In this document: positions 20,701 through 30,116 of the stretch, piece by piece
Position numbering within the stretch: the first letter of the stretch is position 1
How the letters are laid out: every line of letters begins with the position of its first letter
Origin: a virus
Direction: 5' to 3' (one strand)
IMG/VR virus record: IMGVR_UViG_3300047473_000023
Location: 1 to 46,562 of that record
Length of the DNA stretch: 46,562 bases
Notes under the pieces: model-generated
The model's database searches: none
What the model saw: only the letters and a program-made list of their open reading frames with translations
What the model was told of the DNA's origin: nothing
Position numbers and translations under genes: made by a program

Positions 20701-22929
20701 GGTGTAAGCCGCAACAAGGTCTGGGGACATGCCGTCTTTGCCGTAGTAACTCCGAGGAAGCACCGCCTTTTGGTCATCAGTCAGGCGTTTGGTATCGAGT
20801 TTAAACTCTCCCGATTGCAATCCCTGGTCAGCAATATGCAGCGGCTGCTCTTGCATTTCGTCAACAACTTGCTTGCGGATTTCAGCCTGCTTCGCTGCCC
20901 ACTCGGGAGCCATTCGTTTCTTTTCGTTGGCTATGCCTTTTTTAACAGCAGCCTCATACTGCATCTTGTTTTGTTTTTCAATCAGTTTCTGGTAGGTATC
21001 CCAATGTGACTTGGTCATACCTATAGCATCGGGCCCTGGAAATATTCGAACCTCAGTCGGGCGCTTTCTAAGCTCATCTATCGGAGGGATTGGATAAGGC
21101 GAATGGGTACGCCCGGGGCTGAGTGGTTGCCCCTGCCATAGGCCGCGCATGAAATTATCGAACTCAGGTGTAAGCTCCATATGCCCTGTGATTTTAGAAT
21201 AGATATGGCGCCAAGCGTCTGCGATACCTTTAAAGAACTTATCGACAAAATTCTTTGGCTCTTCTGTTTTGGTAATCCACCGTTGACTCTGTTCCGCAAA
21301 CCATTCTGTAAAAGAACGGAGATAGGTTTGCATATCAGGACTCATTGAGTCTATACGCTTAGGCCCCCACCCCGGTGCAGATATAGGCCGAGCTTGCTCC
21401 ATGGTTTCTTGTTTGTTAACTTCTCTACGCCAAGCATCCCTTATCAATGCTTGGTCTTCCGGGGATATAGACCGAAACCGCTGAAACTCAACCTGATGTC
21501 CGAGTTCGTGTAGAGTTACATTTACGGCATAGTGCGGGTCTGAGCCCGCCTGTAGGACAATATGCCCATCGCTGGTGGCGTAACCACCCGCTTTATATTC
21601 ACCATCGGCAGCGTCTCCAACCCAAACCCGCGGGGTTATTGGTAGACCTAAATCATCGGCTAAACCGTCAACAACTTTTTGAGTTGGCTCTAACCAAGCG
21701 GGGATACCTTTATCGGTATCCCATGCCGAGCGCAGGTTTGTAAAGCCATGGGCTTCAGCTGCGTTATATCGTGGATACTGGCGATTTTCATCTACCGGTG
21801 GTGCAGCAGCAGTCTCAACCTCTGCCTGTTTCTCTAACTTCGTCTCGGTCCCAGGATCACCCCGCAACCCATTCTCTAACGCTTTAAAAACATCCGGCGA
21901 AGCATGAGCTTCCAAATCCGCAATCGGTACCATAACATCCGCGCCGGTGTTCCGCGCCACCTCCAGCTGCTGCGCGATGTCCGGGACAAAGCCTAGAACC
22001 CCATCACCTTCCTCCGGGATTTTATCCCCGTAAAGTGCATGAACAATATCTGCGCTGATCCCGATGGTGTCATTACCGCGTTGCTGTTCGGCGAAGTCTT
22101 TAAAAAACTCCGGGACTCGTTCCCGTGTAGGTGCCGCCTGAGCCGCTTTGAAAGCCTCTTTGATATTATCAATCTTAGCATCGGCTTCCTCTTGCCGCAT
22201 GCCTTTAAGTTCCTCTGACAGCTTCCTATGGAACTGTTCCATGGCGGTAACATGTTCCATATGTATGGCTGACCGCCCAAACTCAGACTCGCCAATACCG
22301 CCGAGTTCTTTCTCAACTTTACCTTGGTCAATCCCGAAGTGCCGGTTCAAGGCGTATGCTGAGGTCTCAACCGCCCATTGAAATATCGCCGATGGCACCG
22401 CGATCGCCGTGGCTCCGGCCTTATAGACTGTGGAAGCTATCTGCGTTAAGTCCTTGGGGCTCGCCAGCCAGTCGGTGCTATTAGGTAGATTTTTCCTGAG
22501 GAATTTCTCAACATCGTCAGTGCCTTCAGGCTCATGCGTGATTGCCTGGCCGATAGTAGCAACGGCTTTCTGAGCAGGAGTACCTTTTTCAATCCACTTC
22601 GACCAGAAAGCATCGGTGTTCTGGCGGCTGACTATCTCGGAGTAGTTGTCTAGGTTAGCCCAGTCATCCGAGGAAACCTGCGCCTTCATCGGGTTGCTGG
22701 CTACATAATCCCGAAGGTAAGGATTCCCTTGTACAATAGCGGTGGCTGCTTGAGCATTGACCCTGGATTTAAACCCATCAAGGTCTTGGTTCACCGCAGT
22801 CGCAGGCGTCCCTGTGGCCGCGCCAAGCTTCACCGCCTCAGCTGCTTTGTCAGGATTAACTGTCGGTGGCTGTATCACCGGCGGCTTCATTGTAGTTAAT
22901 ATATTGTCGTACTCGTTGTCATCGGCCAT
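17704..22929 (-). CDS. Giant ejection (internal virion) protein with metalloprotease motif
   Basis: 1741 residues, the largest gene. Position, size and the order gp13-14-15-16-like make it the equivalent of T7 gp16. A zinc metallopeptidase signature HELGH (H474-E475, H478) lies in a segment around residues 400-540; the third ligand is not assigned. Long charged helices fill the middle (about 650-1050). The C-terminal quarter has hydrophobic, helix-rich segments (ILTRMVMLGLIEEAIS, FFASTMSGIGLYHIF) of the kind needed to cross membranes. In T7 the matching protein also has a transglycosylase domain; here that activity is in the preceding protein. Confidence 0.8.
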   Translation of the reverse strand: MADDNEYDNILTTMKPPVIQPPTVNPDKAAEAVKLGAATGTPATAVNQDLDGFKSRVNAQAATAIVQGNPYLRDYVASNPMKAQVSSDDWANLDNYSEIVSRQNTDAFWSKWIEKGTPAQKAVATIGQAITHEPEGTDDVEKFLRKNLPNSTDWLASPKDLTQIASTVYKAGATAIAVPSAIFQWAVETSAYALNRHFGIDQGKVEKELGGIGESEFGRSAIHMEHVTAMEQFHRKLSEELKGMRQEEADAKIDNIKEAFKAAQAAPTRERVPEFFKDFAEQQRGNDTIGISADIVHALYGDKIPEEGDGVLGFVPDIAQQLEVARNTGADVMVPIADLEAHASPDVFKALENGLRGDPGTETKLEKQAEVETAAAPPVDENRQYPRYNAAEAHGFTNLRSAWDTDKGIPAWLEPTQKVVDGLADDLGLPITPRVWVGDAADGEYKAGGYATSDGHIVLQAGSDPHYAVNVTLHELGHQVEFQRFRSISPEDQALIRDAWRREVNKQETMEQARPISAPGWGPKRIDSMSPDMQTYLRSFTEWFAEQSQRWITKTEEPKNFVDKFFKGIADAWRHIYSKITGHMELTPEFDNFMRGLWQGQPLSPGRTHSPYPIPPIDELRKRPTEVRIFPGPDAIGMTKSHWDTYQKLIEKQNKMQYEAAVKKGIANEKKRMAPEWAAKQAEIRKQVVDEMQEQPLHIADQGLQSGEFKLDTKRLTDDQKAVLPRSYYGKDGMSPDLVAAYTGHTSGQALLDSLTAYHTARGKMQPMEWSRRVADKLAADRMEQVHGTFKDAVEAAVKQKVVEPTQLDAMAAELQAMAKDYGFDLPLSREQIEAAMHDKFDNTPLNMVSSDNLNEAIHRMSKKIEDRLLKEDPQQAFQIRQRKFLASILLNRALEIEAKKVKFDAQMKKFKERVIGDPGKPTVRQEYTDQIHAVMDRLGLPVKRDMADIKANMGKAGYEGLREFLTDKIADGHEIPVPWYLLDPDWKADLGSIKAGQFEQLHDFMKAMEKNGRDEQKFIVKGKEYEREQVRQELIAGAQSVKAMTQEAMEKAFPATPPKPRLGDKIAAWGLSAVNIESISRRLDHGDFDGPWTKYVARPLIQAANARDRLIVNIAKELHEIGDFEHLGQVVENKIFGLPNGKPGHMPMTRGNVIAVLANMGNKDNFMRLTEGWKVDPEEVKAWVAKNTTKDDWDKMQKVGKIFDRLFKMADNMSYELSEIGIKKLQLGVVDDPHGGGYDGWYNPIAYDKRSVRLPKGMAQDRLPLEITPTGVEGMERFHSTTRQNYTKDRTGFRGKVLLDTNIIPLRMQQMAHDITMRPAIIEANKIVNDRKIMSAVETHYGQQPADMFKPWVRDLAGASDMDPTVLSQANDLLHSFVRNIAAAQIGFNISTAAKHTTSALSNSLFQVGPLHFADAIRVGGQEGPVKGETWNDYAMRVSDELGRRSRLTPEAMMAHHGLELPGSRVTAADKAGALAAKIREWGTATIAYGDLASAKPTWVAEYRKAIAKDPENIGYAIELADKAVRDAHGSSALTNRPEILRNKSIYAQMTTQYYGFFNEMLQKLYEMNWRVKDAWGGDAEGVRNAAENIARASNILTRMVMLGLIEEAISGEGDPKEGWMSRAVEGTLHAFGSTLPVVRDLVQSIYSGRQPEGSMLAGGLKGMTDIVHDLSSKKAWTKPWGEQFSRHMAFFASTMSGIGLYHIFNAGHFAAGVAGGTEHPKNPLEVIRGTARGTLEHRR

Positions 22930-22930
22930 A

Positions 22931-25048
22931 TCAAATTCCCCCGGATTTCAACGAGTCGAGATAAAGCTTCTTTGCATAAAGCCGGGTCATTTCCTGATCG
23001 GTTGGGTTGTGGTTACCCTGGCGCTCAAAGCTTTCTTTCATTCTTTTTTGTTCGCTTTCCGGCACGGAATGGAGGGTTATTTGGTATTCTTTGGACTGAC
23101 CAAACCCCCAGAACCCGGTTCCTTCCCTAGGCAGCGCAGCCTTCTTAGCTATCTCTTCGATATCACTTGGTGTGAGATTTTTTCCAGAAGCCCTAGCAAA
23201 TAGAATGTCTTGACTCACAGCCCCGATAAATTTATGCCATTCGGTTTTGTCTTTGCCTTCGGTGTCAATCCCGCCATTGTATGCAATGTCTTTGATGTTT
23301 TGATTACTTACAACATATTGCATCGCCGGGTCTTTGAGCGTTCCTCCGGACCCCAAAACCTGTTTCTGCATCCCAAGCAACTTCGACATCTGCGGCGCGT
23401 TTAGGTTCTCTTTGCCAAGATCAGTCCGGCGGAACTCCTCAGGGTCTACCCAAGCCAAACCGTGCAGCCGGTCGAAGTTGCTATCGCGCTCGGGATCGGT
23501 GTTGTAGTCAGTCTTGGCCCGGCGCGCTAGGCTATTCCGTAGATCATTCTGATCATTCGGAGCCATCGCGTCGTAGATTTTACGAAAGTCTTCATTAGCA
23601 CGGAGGGCATCCACAGTTAGCGGCCCTTTACCAAACTGTTCCTGAATCGCGTTGTTAATGGCGTACTGATCAGTATAAGCCGCAAGCCGCTTCTCTCTCT
23701 GCTCAAGGGAAGTCTCGGCTACAACACGGCTTTCGATATGGTCTGGGAGCTCAACGTTGTCAGGAGAAAGTTTCTTGCCTTGTTCTTGGGCAGAAGCCAA
23801 TCGATCAGCTAGTGGCGCTTTCGCCCACAACGCTGCATTAGCCTTGGCCAAGTACGCCGAGTGAGTTGTGCCATTGGTGTCAGCTTTGCCCGGCCCTAAC
23901 CATTCATCGGCGGCCCCATTAAAGCTGCCATGGGCTTTCATCATAGCGCCGTACTGAGTATCAAAGACTTTATCTTGCGCGTCGTGGTTCGCAACGAACT
24001 CTTGCGGTGTCATGTTGGGCAGGCCTGAGGCCTTTAGCCATCGTGGTAGGTTAGACTGCAAGATACCATACCGCCCCAAGGCTTCATCTTCCTGGCCATT
24101 GAGCGACCCACCTTGGTGAACAAATTTGCCGTGGAATATATCATAGTTGTTAGAGGACTCTACAGCGCCGATTGCGTCTCTAGCGCGTTCAATCGGGACT
24201 ATTCCAGTCCCCATCCCAAGGCTGGAACCGTCCTTTAACCCATCAACAGCCTGCCGCGAACCATGGATGTTTTCATAAGAGTTAACTTGCTTCTGGATCA
24301 AGCCAGCATCAGGCCCGACTAATTTGTCTTTATGGTCATCCAATGCTTTCCGGGCAGAGGCAACATCGCCGTTATTCAAGAACCCTTGGATACGATCCCT
24401 AGTCGCAGCACTCTGTTCTTTCTGTATTTCTAACCCAATCTGATCGTCGTTAAGACCATGCAAGTGCCCATCGTTGGTGGCATGATCGGCGATGTCAGAC
24501 ATCTTGGTATTGTAGAGAGCTTCGTCCTGAGGGTTGGCGAGAATCTGATTTCTGTTCGACTCAATCGCCATCCTATTCGTAGTGGAAGCATACTGTTTAA
24601 GCTGCTCGGCGCTGTGGAACGCGCCCCACTTTAAAGCGTTAGTTGTCTGGCTGCCAGCTTGCGCGTCAAACATCTTCTGGGAATCAGGATTGGTCAACCC
24701 CTTCCGCGCCTGATCCCTGAGAGCCAAAACATCTTTTTGGTATTGGTCATAGGCCGCAGGCCCGGCATCCTGATTAAGCTTGGTTTTAAAATCCGCGGTC
24801 AGTTTATCCGACTGCGTAGTAAAGTCGATCATTTTCTCACGGGCTTGAGTTTCATTATTTAACCCCTGCATCGCCTGAGCGCGCGTGAAAATCTCATCCG
24901 AAGCTTTATCCGTGACCTGACCCAGATGCGACAACGCCGCTCCAACCGCGCCACCAAAAGCCGCATCAGGAGTGTTAAGGTGTATCTCCGGCGTCGGCGC
25001 GTAGGTCGAGGTAACATCAGGTACCGGGGAGTAAGGGACTTGCGCCAT
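22931..25048 (-). CDS. Ejection protein with lytic transglycosylase domain
   Basis: 705 residues, start behind AGGATTCTAAC. The N-terminal half is helical. Around residues 288-390 lies a lysozyme-like transglycosylase domain: AIGAVESSNNYD with catalytic E297, then ALGRYGILQSNLP and a W-LGPGKAD close. It would open the cell wall locally at DNA entry. The C-terminal part is again charged and helical. Its stop is followed within one base pair by the giant ejection gene, and it follows the gp14-like gene, as gp15 does in T7 order. Confidence 0.8.
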   Translation of the reverse strand: MAQVPYSPVPDVTSTYAPTPEIHLNTPDAAFGGAVGAALSHLGQVTDKASDEIFTRAQAMQGLNNETQAREKMIDFTTQSDKLTADFKTKLNQDAGPAAYDQYQKDVLALRDQARKGLTNPDSQKMFDAQAGSQTTNALKWGAFHSAEQLKQYASTTNRMAIESNRNQILANPQDEALYNTKMSDIADHATNDGHLHGLNDDQIGLEIQKEQSAATRDRIQGFLNNGDVASARKALDDHKDKLVGPDAGLIQKQVNSYENIHGSRQAVDGLKDGSSLGMGTGIVPIERARDAIGAVESSNNYDIFHGKFVHQGGSLNGQEDEALGRYGILQSNLPRWLKASGLPNMTPQEFVANHDAQDKVFDTQYGAMMKAHGSFNGAADEWLGPGKADTNGTTHSAYLAKANAALWAKAPLADRLASAQEQGKKLSPDNVELPDHIESRVVAETSLEQREKRLAAYTDQYAINNAIQEQFGKGPLTVDALRANEDFRKIYDAMAPNDQNDLRNSLARRAKTDYNTDPERDSNFDRLHGLAWVDPEEFRRTDLGKENLNAPQMSKLLGMQKQVLGSGGTLKDPAMQYVVSNQNIKDIAYNGGIDTEGKDKTEWHKFIGAVSQDILFARASGKNLTPSDIEEIAKKAALPREGTGFWGFGQSKEYQITLHSVPESEQKRMKESFERQGNHNPTDQEMTRLYAKKLYLDSLKSGGI

Positions 25049-25049
25049 G

Positions 25050-25640
25050 TTAGAATCCTATCCCACTCGTGGCGTTGCTAAAAGCATTGCCAATTCCATT
25101 CAACGCACCGCTCTGCTGGAACCCGGCCCACTTACTGCTGACGCTGGAAGCCGATCCAAGAATGCTCGCAGCCTCTGCTAATGGAGCCGCTGATTTAACA
25201 TTAGCCGCCGCCATTTTGTAAAGGTTCGCTTGCTCGCCCGCTTGAAATCCGCTGATGTCATAGTCATAGGCAGCCTTCGCCGAAGAACTCCGGATCGCGG
25301 TTTGCTCCATGCCAGCAATCTGCGACTGGCCCTTCTGCACATCAACATTAGTCCCGGTGTTGACGTTCAAGCCTGAGGCACCTTGCGCTGCTCGGATTTG
25401 CCCGGCTTGTGACCTCGCTTTCATCCCGCTTTGGGCAGCTTGTTGCTCACCCTGCATCAGGGCATAGCTTTCGTTCTGTTGGGCTATGAGTTGGTTCTGA
25501 GCCGCGATGCCTGCTTGATAGGTGTAGGCTTGGGATTGGGCCGCGCTTGACTGAGCGGTGCCCGCAGCCGAGGCTACACCCCCGGCGATGCCTGAAACCA
25601 ATGAAGCCGCAGCAAGCCCGCCTGTAATTGGATCAGCCAT
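25050..25640 (-). CDS. Internal virion protein, T7 gp14-like
   Basis: 196 residues. Starts with a glycine/alanine-rich hydrophobic segment (GGLAAASLVSGIAGGVASAAG) followed by a Gln/Ala-rich helix (AAQNQLIAQQNESYALMQGE), the profile of phage gp14-like core proteins that form the outer-membrane part of the ejection channel. The start overlaps the upstream stop (TAATG). Confidence 0.7.
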   Translation of the reverse strand: MADPITGGLAAASLVSGIAGGVASAAGTAQSSAAQSQAYTYQAGIAAQNQLIAQQNESYALMQGEQQAAQSGMKARSQAGQIRAAQGASGLNVNTGTNVDVQKGQSQIAGMEQTAIRSSSAKAAYDYDISGFQAGEQANLYKMAAANVKSAAPLAEAASILGSASSVSSKWAGFQQSGALNGIGNAFSNATSGIGF

Positions 25641-26008
25641 TACCGTGCCCTTATAGTGAAGGCGGAGTACCCGTCGATACCGTCGTGAAACTCAGCGCCG
25701 AGGTGTTTGATAAAGACCGTCTTGCAATTGGTCAGCCCGCAAAGAGTGGTGTATTCTTTAAGCATATCCTCAACCCAATCTTTGGTCACCCGCAGAAAGG
25801 TCTTCTTACACTTTGCTACCGACGGTAGGATAAACGACCAGATATAAGCCGTCTCCGAAAGCAAACTCCCAGGGACTACGCCCCAAAGCCCGACTAACTC
25901 TCCGTCCCAGAAGCCTGCCCAAATATTGCTGGAACCTTCAACAAGATCGCTTCTGCAACAATCGAGCAACGGATCATCCGAGGTTATGTTTCGAATCTCA
26001 GCGGCCAT
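25640..26008 (-). CDS. GNAT-fold-like internal virion protein (gp13 position)
   Basis: 122 residues. The pattern SSNIWAGFWDGELVGLWGVVPGSLLSETAYIW followed by AKCKKTFLRVTKDWVEDML and TVFIKHLGAEFHDG resembles the acetyltransferase-like fold described for T7 gp13-type proteins. Acetyl-CoA binding signatures are weak, so enzyme activity is doubtful. It lies between the tail tubular protein B and the gp14-like gene, the expected place. Confidence 0.7.
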   Translation of the reverse strand: MAAEIRNITSDDPLLDCCRSDLVEGSSNIWAGFWDGELVGLWGVVPGSLLSETAYIWSFILPSVAKCKKTFLRVTKDWVEDMLKEYTTLCGLTNCKTVFIKHLGAEFHDGIDGYSAFTIRAR

Positions 26009-28823
26009 TTGAAGTATCTCCCACAGTCAATTGCGGGATTACGCCGGTGATAGTGGCGGGTAAGGGTAGGCTTTGTTGGATACAGAACTGACCTTGCGAT
26101 GCCCATAACGGATCGATGATCGTGCGGGCGTCGCCTGTAACAAGGTCCGTGACAACGGTGTTGGTCATCGATCCGACGTTGCCCACAATTAAATCTTGCA
26201 TAGGCACGGCTGAGGCAAAACTAGCCCCGATTGAGAGCCCTAGTGTGTCCACGCACCGAACCACAACTCCGCTAATCTTTTTCTGTTTGCCTTGGGTGGT
26301 AGGCTCACCAACCTCAATCGGCAGAGTCTGCAACTGCGGAGTGAAGGCCAACCCAATGGTAACCAAACTGGCCGGGGCAGACAGCGAAAACGAACCGCTA
26401 ACAGGCATAGTGAAGGGGGGAATCACCTTGCCGTCCGCAAGTCCAGTAACTGTCGCCCCGGCCAGCTGCTGCGCCCCACTGAAGGCCGCAGTGGGGGAGC
26501 CGGAGTATTGAATAGCTGCGTCCACGGTCCATGCGTTTTTGGCTTGACCGCTGTAAATGCGCTCAGCAAACCTTTCTATATATTGGACTGTGTTGCCATT
26601 GATCACGCGTTGGACCACGGTGTAGACCGCGTCAACAATCATGCCATCGGCGACAAGTTCTGAGATAGTCGCGACCGATTTAAAAAGCCCATTGGTATCG
26701 TGATGGGCCCAGGCGATGAAGTCTTCTTCTTTAGCAAAGGTCAGCGAGAGAAGAGTTCCATCGTTACGCACAGCCCAGACCACCTTGAAAGGTGCCTGCG
26801 CCCAAGCCCATTCGGTAATTTGATAGCTATAGAATAGGTGACTGGAGACTGCTGAAATATCAGTTCCGGTAAAGACCTGCGCGTAGTAGTTGTAGTTGGC
26901 ATCGCGAATTGAGGAACCCTTTTCCTCAACAAAAAGAATGTCGAAGTTGATCAGCAACGGTGGTACATCGCTTGCGCCGTTTTGGGATTGCCTATTAGCA
27001 ACGATGGTTGAAGGACTGATGGCTGATCCAAGTGAGCCACCAGTGATCAGCCAAGATGAACGATCGGTAAAGACGATCAAGCCCGGCGCGGTGGAGATAA
27101 GGGATTTGATTGTTTCAAGTTGACCCGAAGCCAGAGAAACCTGAATAGCATCGTCAGCTTGGATCGGGTTGCTGGTGTTGTAGTTGAAGTACCGCCCCGG
27201 CTGGCTAAACGCCATTGTCTCGGGCCCGGTAGTCGCTGCGGCAAGAACAAGACGTTGCTGGAAGAACCCAGGCACCCCAGGGTTAACGCCCGCTGTAGCA
27301 GAAAGAACCGCTGTGCCAGACGCACCCGCAGGGGAGTAGACAACAGTTGGTGTGGAAACATAACCAGCACCGTTGTAAGCTACAACAGTCTGGATAACGC
27401 CCCAAGTAAGATTAACAGTAGCACCTGTGCCGACCCCAGATGTAGAAACCTGCGCCACTGGATTTGTTGGGGTTGAACCAAAAGTCAAAGAGCCTGGATT
27501 TGATCCGCCCGAGGTAATTACATTAAAGGTAGCAACCGCTCCACCAACACCGGTGGTGGCAACTTTTACAATAACGCCGTCGACCAAATTAATCGTGTCA
27601 CCGACAACATAACCAGTACCGGCCGCTCCGACAGTCGGCGTTCCATTGACCCCAAGAATTGCGTTAGCGTTGGCTGTGGCACTGGGACTGCCACCTGTTA
27701 AGTACACAGCAGGGACTGAGGTGTAGGTACCAGAAGCGCCTTGCGTGATTGACGCAACAGCAGAGCCTTGAAACGGATTTTGCCCAACAGGAGGGGTTAC
27801 ATCATACTCAGGCGCAATGTTACTATCAACTAAGGTCGTGTTATTGACAGAACCAGCGAAACCATAAGGTACCCCAGAGGGAACTGTCCCGAAGTAAGAG
27901 ACATCGGATTTATAAACGTTATAAGAAATAGCCCCAACTACTGATGGCCATGTGATTACGTTAGAGCCATAAGTATTACGCAGATCAAGAACATTGTTGA
28001 GATTCCCCGGAGTTGAAGCAATGCTTTCATTACCCGCGGAATCTATCGAGGTTACTTGGTAGGAATAATTAACGTTGCCTGCACCTAATGTGGTTCCGAT
28101 CGAGACAAAACTCGGAGCCGCCGCAGCTGTGCCAAAGTTAATCGGCGCAATGGTCCAGTTGGCTGAGGTAATCAGAGTCAGCTGCTGTGGGGCATAGCTC
28201 GGGTGACAAATAATCATTGAGTTAGCGCTTTGGGCGTATTTTAAAAGTCCAACATCTGCCGCGGCGTAGGGGGTAGTTAGTGTGTAAACTCTCGCAATAG
28301 TTCCGCCGCTGGTATAGGCAGAGAAGGTTGTGGAGTTAATCGGGTTGCCGTTAAGATCAGCCAAAGTAACAGTGGTTCCGGTGGCTGCCTGAACTTTGTA
28401 ATAGTTACCATTTAATTGGGTCATGCCTGTGACAGAGGTGATAAACACCCAATCATTAGCCGCATAGCTGTTAACCACAGATACAACACAAGGGTTAGCC
28501 TGTGACGCGCCTGTTATTGAAAGAGCCGGCTCAAGAATAGGAGCGCCCAGATAGTAAAAGCGGACATAGAAGTCACCAAACTCAAGGATATAAGAAACAG
28601 AAATAGAAGCCTGAAAAGGAATGATCCGGACTTTGCTCGCGGATTTATATGCTTGAAGGACATACTCTGTTCCAGTCCGGGTTGAAGCCCCGCCGCGGTA
28701 GTCAACAAAAAAGTTCCGGAGAAGAGCAGCACCGGATTTGTATTTCTCCAAGTCGACACGGGAGTAAAGCTGAGGAGCCCACTCACCGCTGTTGAAGGAC
28801 TTCTGCATCACGAGGTTGCTCAT
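25998..28823 (-). CDS. Tail tubular protein B-like (T7 gp12 type), enlarged
   Basis: 941 residues; T7 gp12 is about 794. N-terminus SFNSGEWAPQLYSRVDLEKYKSGA with GGASTRTGTEYV and later FFQQRLVLA and FSQPGRYFNY are typical of this nozzle protein family. Two extra beta-rich blocks are seen: an FN3-like part (YSYQVTSIDSAGNES) and a block of GTGYVVGD/GAGYVSTP repeats at about residues 350-510 (about 27285-27770), just before the conserved FFQQR segment. The end overlaps the next gene by 11 bases. Confidence 0.85.
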   Translation of the reverse strand: MSNLVMQKSFNSGEWAPQLYSRVDLEKYKSGAALLRNFFVDYRGGASTRTGTEYVLQAYKSASKVRIIPFQASISVSYILEFGDFYVRFYYLGAPILEPALSITGASQANPCVVSVVNSYAANDWVFITSVTGMTQLNGNYYKVQAATGTTVTLADLNGNPINSTTFSAYTSGGTIARVYTLTTPYAAADVGLLKYAQSANSMIICHPSYAPQQLTLITSANWTIAPINFGTAAAAPSFVSIGTTLGAGNVNYSYQVTSIDSAGNESIASTPGNLNNVLDLRNTYGSNVITWPSVVGAISYNVYKSDVSYFGTVPSGVPYGFAGSVNNTTLVDSNIAPEYDVTPPVGQNPFQGSAVASITQGASGTYTSVPAVYLTGGSPSATANANAILGVNGTPTVGAAGTGYVVGDTINLVDGVIVKVATTGVGGAVATFNVITSGGSNPGSLTFGSTPTNPVAQVSTSGVGTGATVNLTWGVIQTVVAYNGAGYVSTPTVVYSPAGASGTAVLSATAGVNPGVPGFFQQRLVLAAATTGPETMAFSQPGRYFNYNTSNPIQADDAIQVSLASGQLETIKSLISTAPGLIVFTDRSSWLITGGSLGSAISPSTIVANRQSQNGASDVPPLLINFDILFVEEKGSSIRDANYNYYAQVFTGTDISAVSSHLFYSYQITEWAWAQAPFKVVWAVRNDGTLLSLTFAKEEDFIAWAHHDTNGLFKSVATISELVADGMIVDAVYTVVQRVINGNTVQYIERFAERIYSGQAKNAWTVDAAIQYSGSPTAAFSGAQQLAGATVTGLADGKVIPPFTMPVSGSFSLSAPASLVTIGLAFTPQLQTLPIEVGEPTTQGKQKKISGVVVRCVDTLGLSIGASFASAVPMQDLIVGNVGSMTNTVVTDLVTGDARTIIDPLWASQGQFCIQQSLPLPATITGVIPQLTVGDTSNGR

Positions 28824-28826
28824 GAC

Positions 28827-29918
28827 TCAATACCCCGCCCAGAAGCCGAGACTGTTCCAGCCATATCCAGTTCCTGTGTTCCAGTAGTCGCTATAGATCA
28901 CGCCACGGCATCTAAGCCAATCGGGCGTGACATCGTTGGTGGTCAAGGCTTCATTACCATCAACTGCCCGCGCCTCGGCAATGCAGGAGTTGGCGATACC
29001 AATGAGGCTATTGGCCAAGGTCTTGTCGCCCGAAAGAGCCATTGCAATGGTAGCCCCAAGGACGTGGTACCAAGCTTTGACAAAAAGTGCATCCATGACG
29101 TTAGGATCAGTGACCCGGCGGACATAAGAAAGAACAGCGTATTCTTGGTTGGTGAGGATAACTCGTTGGTTGCCTTGAGCAGTATAGGTGAGAGTGAAAG
29201 TCGCACCTGAGCCGGAACCTGTGGTAGAACCTTGGGCTTGCGCCGCGGTGAGCGGAAGAAAGTAAGCCCCTGTCTGTGGGTTATCTTCCCCATAAGTCTC
29301 TGCGACCACAGAAACAGTCGTGATTGAGCCGCCCCCACCAACAGCAGTAACCTGCAACACCGCAGGTGCCCCAATAGGCGGCGAAGTAGCCGGGCCAAGA
29401 GCCAGGGTGATTTGATCCCCAACAGCGTATCCTGTGCCTGCTGCTACTACGACTGCCGCAGTCACAGCATAGAAATTGTCATTACCAACATCGAAAGCAA
29501 TCGGTGGGCCGCCCCAAAGTGGAGCGTAACCTGTCTGGACATTGGTTGGATAGACTCCAATACCTGTCATGCCGGGATTAAACTGAGGCACAATCCACAG
29601 CGCGCGGAGGCAATCTACCGGGTAAGCGTACTCATAACTCCACGGAGGGAGTGGCTGCCCCGGCGTCCACATGAGCAGGTTCGCCGAGGTTGATTGGTTT
29701 TCAGGAGTCCCCGGCAAAGAGGTAATGTACTGCAAGCCAGCCATGCCTTTTGAGCAACCCCACGGAGCAAGCCGAAGTAGTTCATCGCGGGTTGTAGCTA
29801 ACGCAATGTTTGCTTGGATTGCTTCATTGGTCGAGTTCGCAGCAAGCTCTGCGGCGGTCACCGTTGTCCGGGTACCGATCCGTTGCAGGGCTAGGTTAAT
29901 GATGCCGGGGATGTCCAT
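28827..29918 (-). CDS. Tail tubular protein A-like (T7 gp11 type) with inserted domain
   Basis: 363 residues, about 150 more than T7 gp11. The N-terminus (INLALQRIGTRT, LLRLAPWGCSKG) and the end (VLSYVRRVTDPNVMDALFVKAW, ALTTNDVTPDWLRCRG) follow the gp11-like adaptor family. Between PIAFDVGND and GNQRVILTNQEYAV, about residues 150-250 (about 29175-29465) hold a foreign beta-rich domain with GTGYAVGDQITL and TGSGSGATF, which is also present in the fibre gene and the neighbouring tubular protein. Confidence 0.85.
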   Translation of the reverse strand: MDIPGIINLALQRIGTRTTVTAAELAANSTNEAIQANIALATTRDELLRLAPWGCSKGMAGLQYITSLPGTPENQSTSANLLMWTPGQPLPPWSYEYAYPVDCLRALWIVPQFNPGMTGIGVYPTNVQTGYAPLWGGPPIAFDVGNDNFYAVTAAVVVAAGTGYAVGDQITLALGPATSPPIGAPAVLQVTAVGGGGSITTVSVVAETYGEDNPQTGAYFLPLTAAQAQGSTTGSGSGATFTLTYTAQGNQRVILTNQEYAVLSYVRRVTDPNVMDALFVKAWYHVLGATIAMALSGDKTLANSLIGIANSCIAEARAVDGNEALTTNDVTPDWLRCRGVIYSDYWNTGTGYGWNSLGFWAGY

Positions 29919-29921
29919 GGA

Positions 29922-30116
29922 TTAGCCCTTTTTCTGGGACCCAGAGTTGCCGTGGTTGGTTACACCCAAAGCTCCTGGACTACCGCTGGTGTTGCCGCGA
30001 GTTCGAAACTGCTGCGTGACCGGATGGCCGATGCGCTGGAGTTTCGGGCCCGCCGGGGGCTTGTAGTTGGGTATCGGCTTTTTAATCGGCTTACCGCCAT
30101 CGTGAGAATTGGCCAT
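29922..30116 (-). CDS. Small basic late protein (64 aa)
   Basis: Basic, proline- and glycine-rich, probably disordered (KKPIPNYKPPAGPKLQRIGH). Coupled by TAATG to the gene before it, in a chain of four small genes between tailspike and tail tubular protein A. No family recognised. Confidence 0.55.
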   Translation of the reverse strand: MANSHDGGKPIKKPIPNYKPPAGPKLQRIGHPVTQQFRTRGNTSGSPGALGVTNHGNSGSQKKG

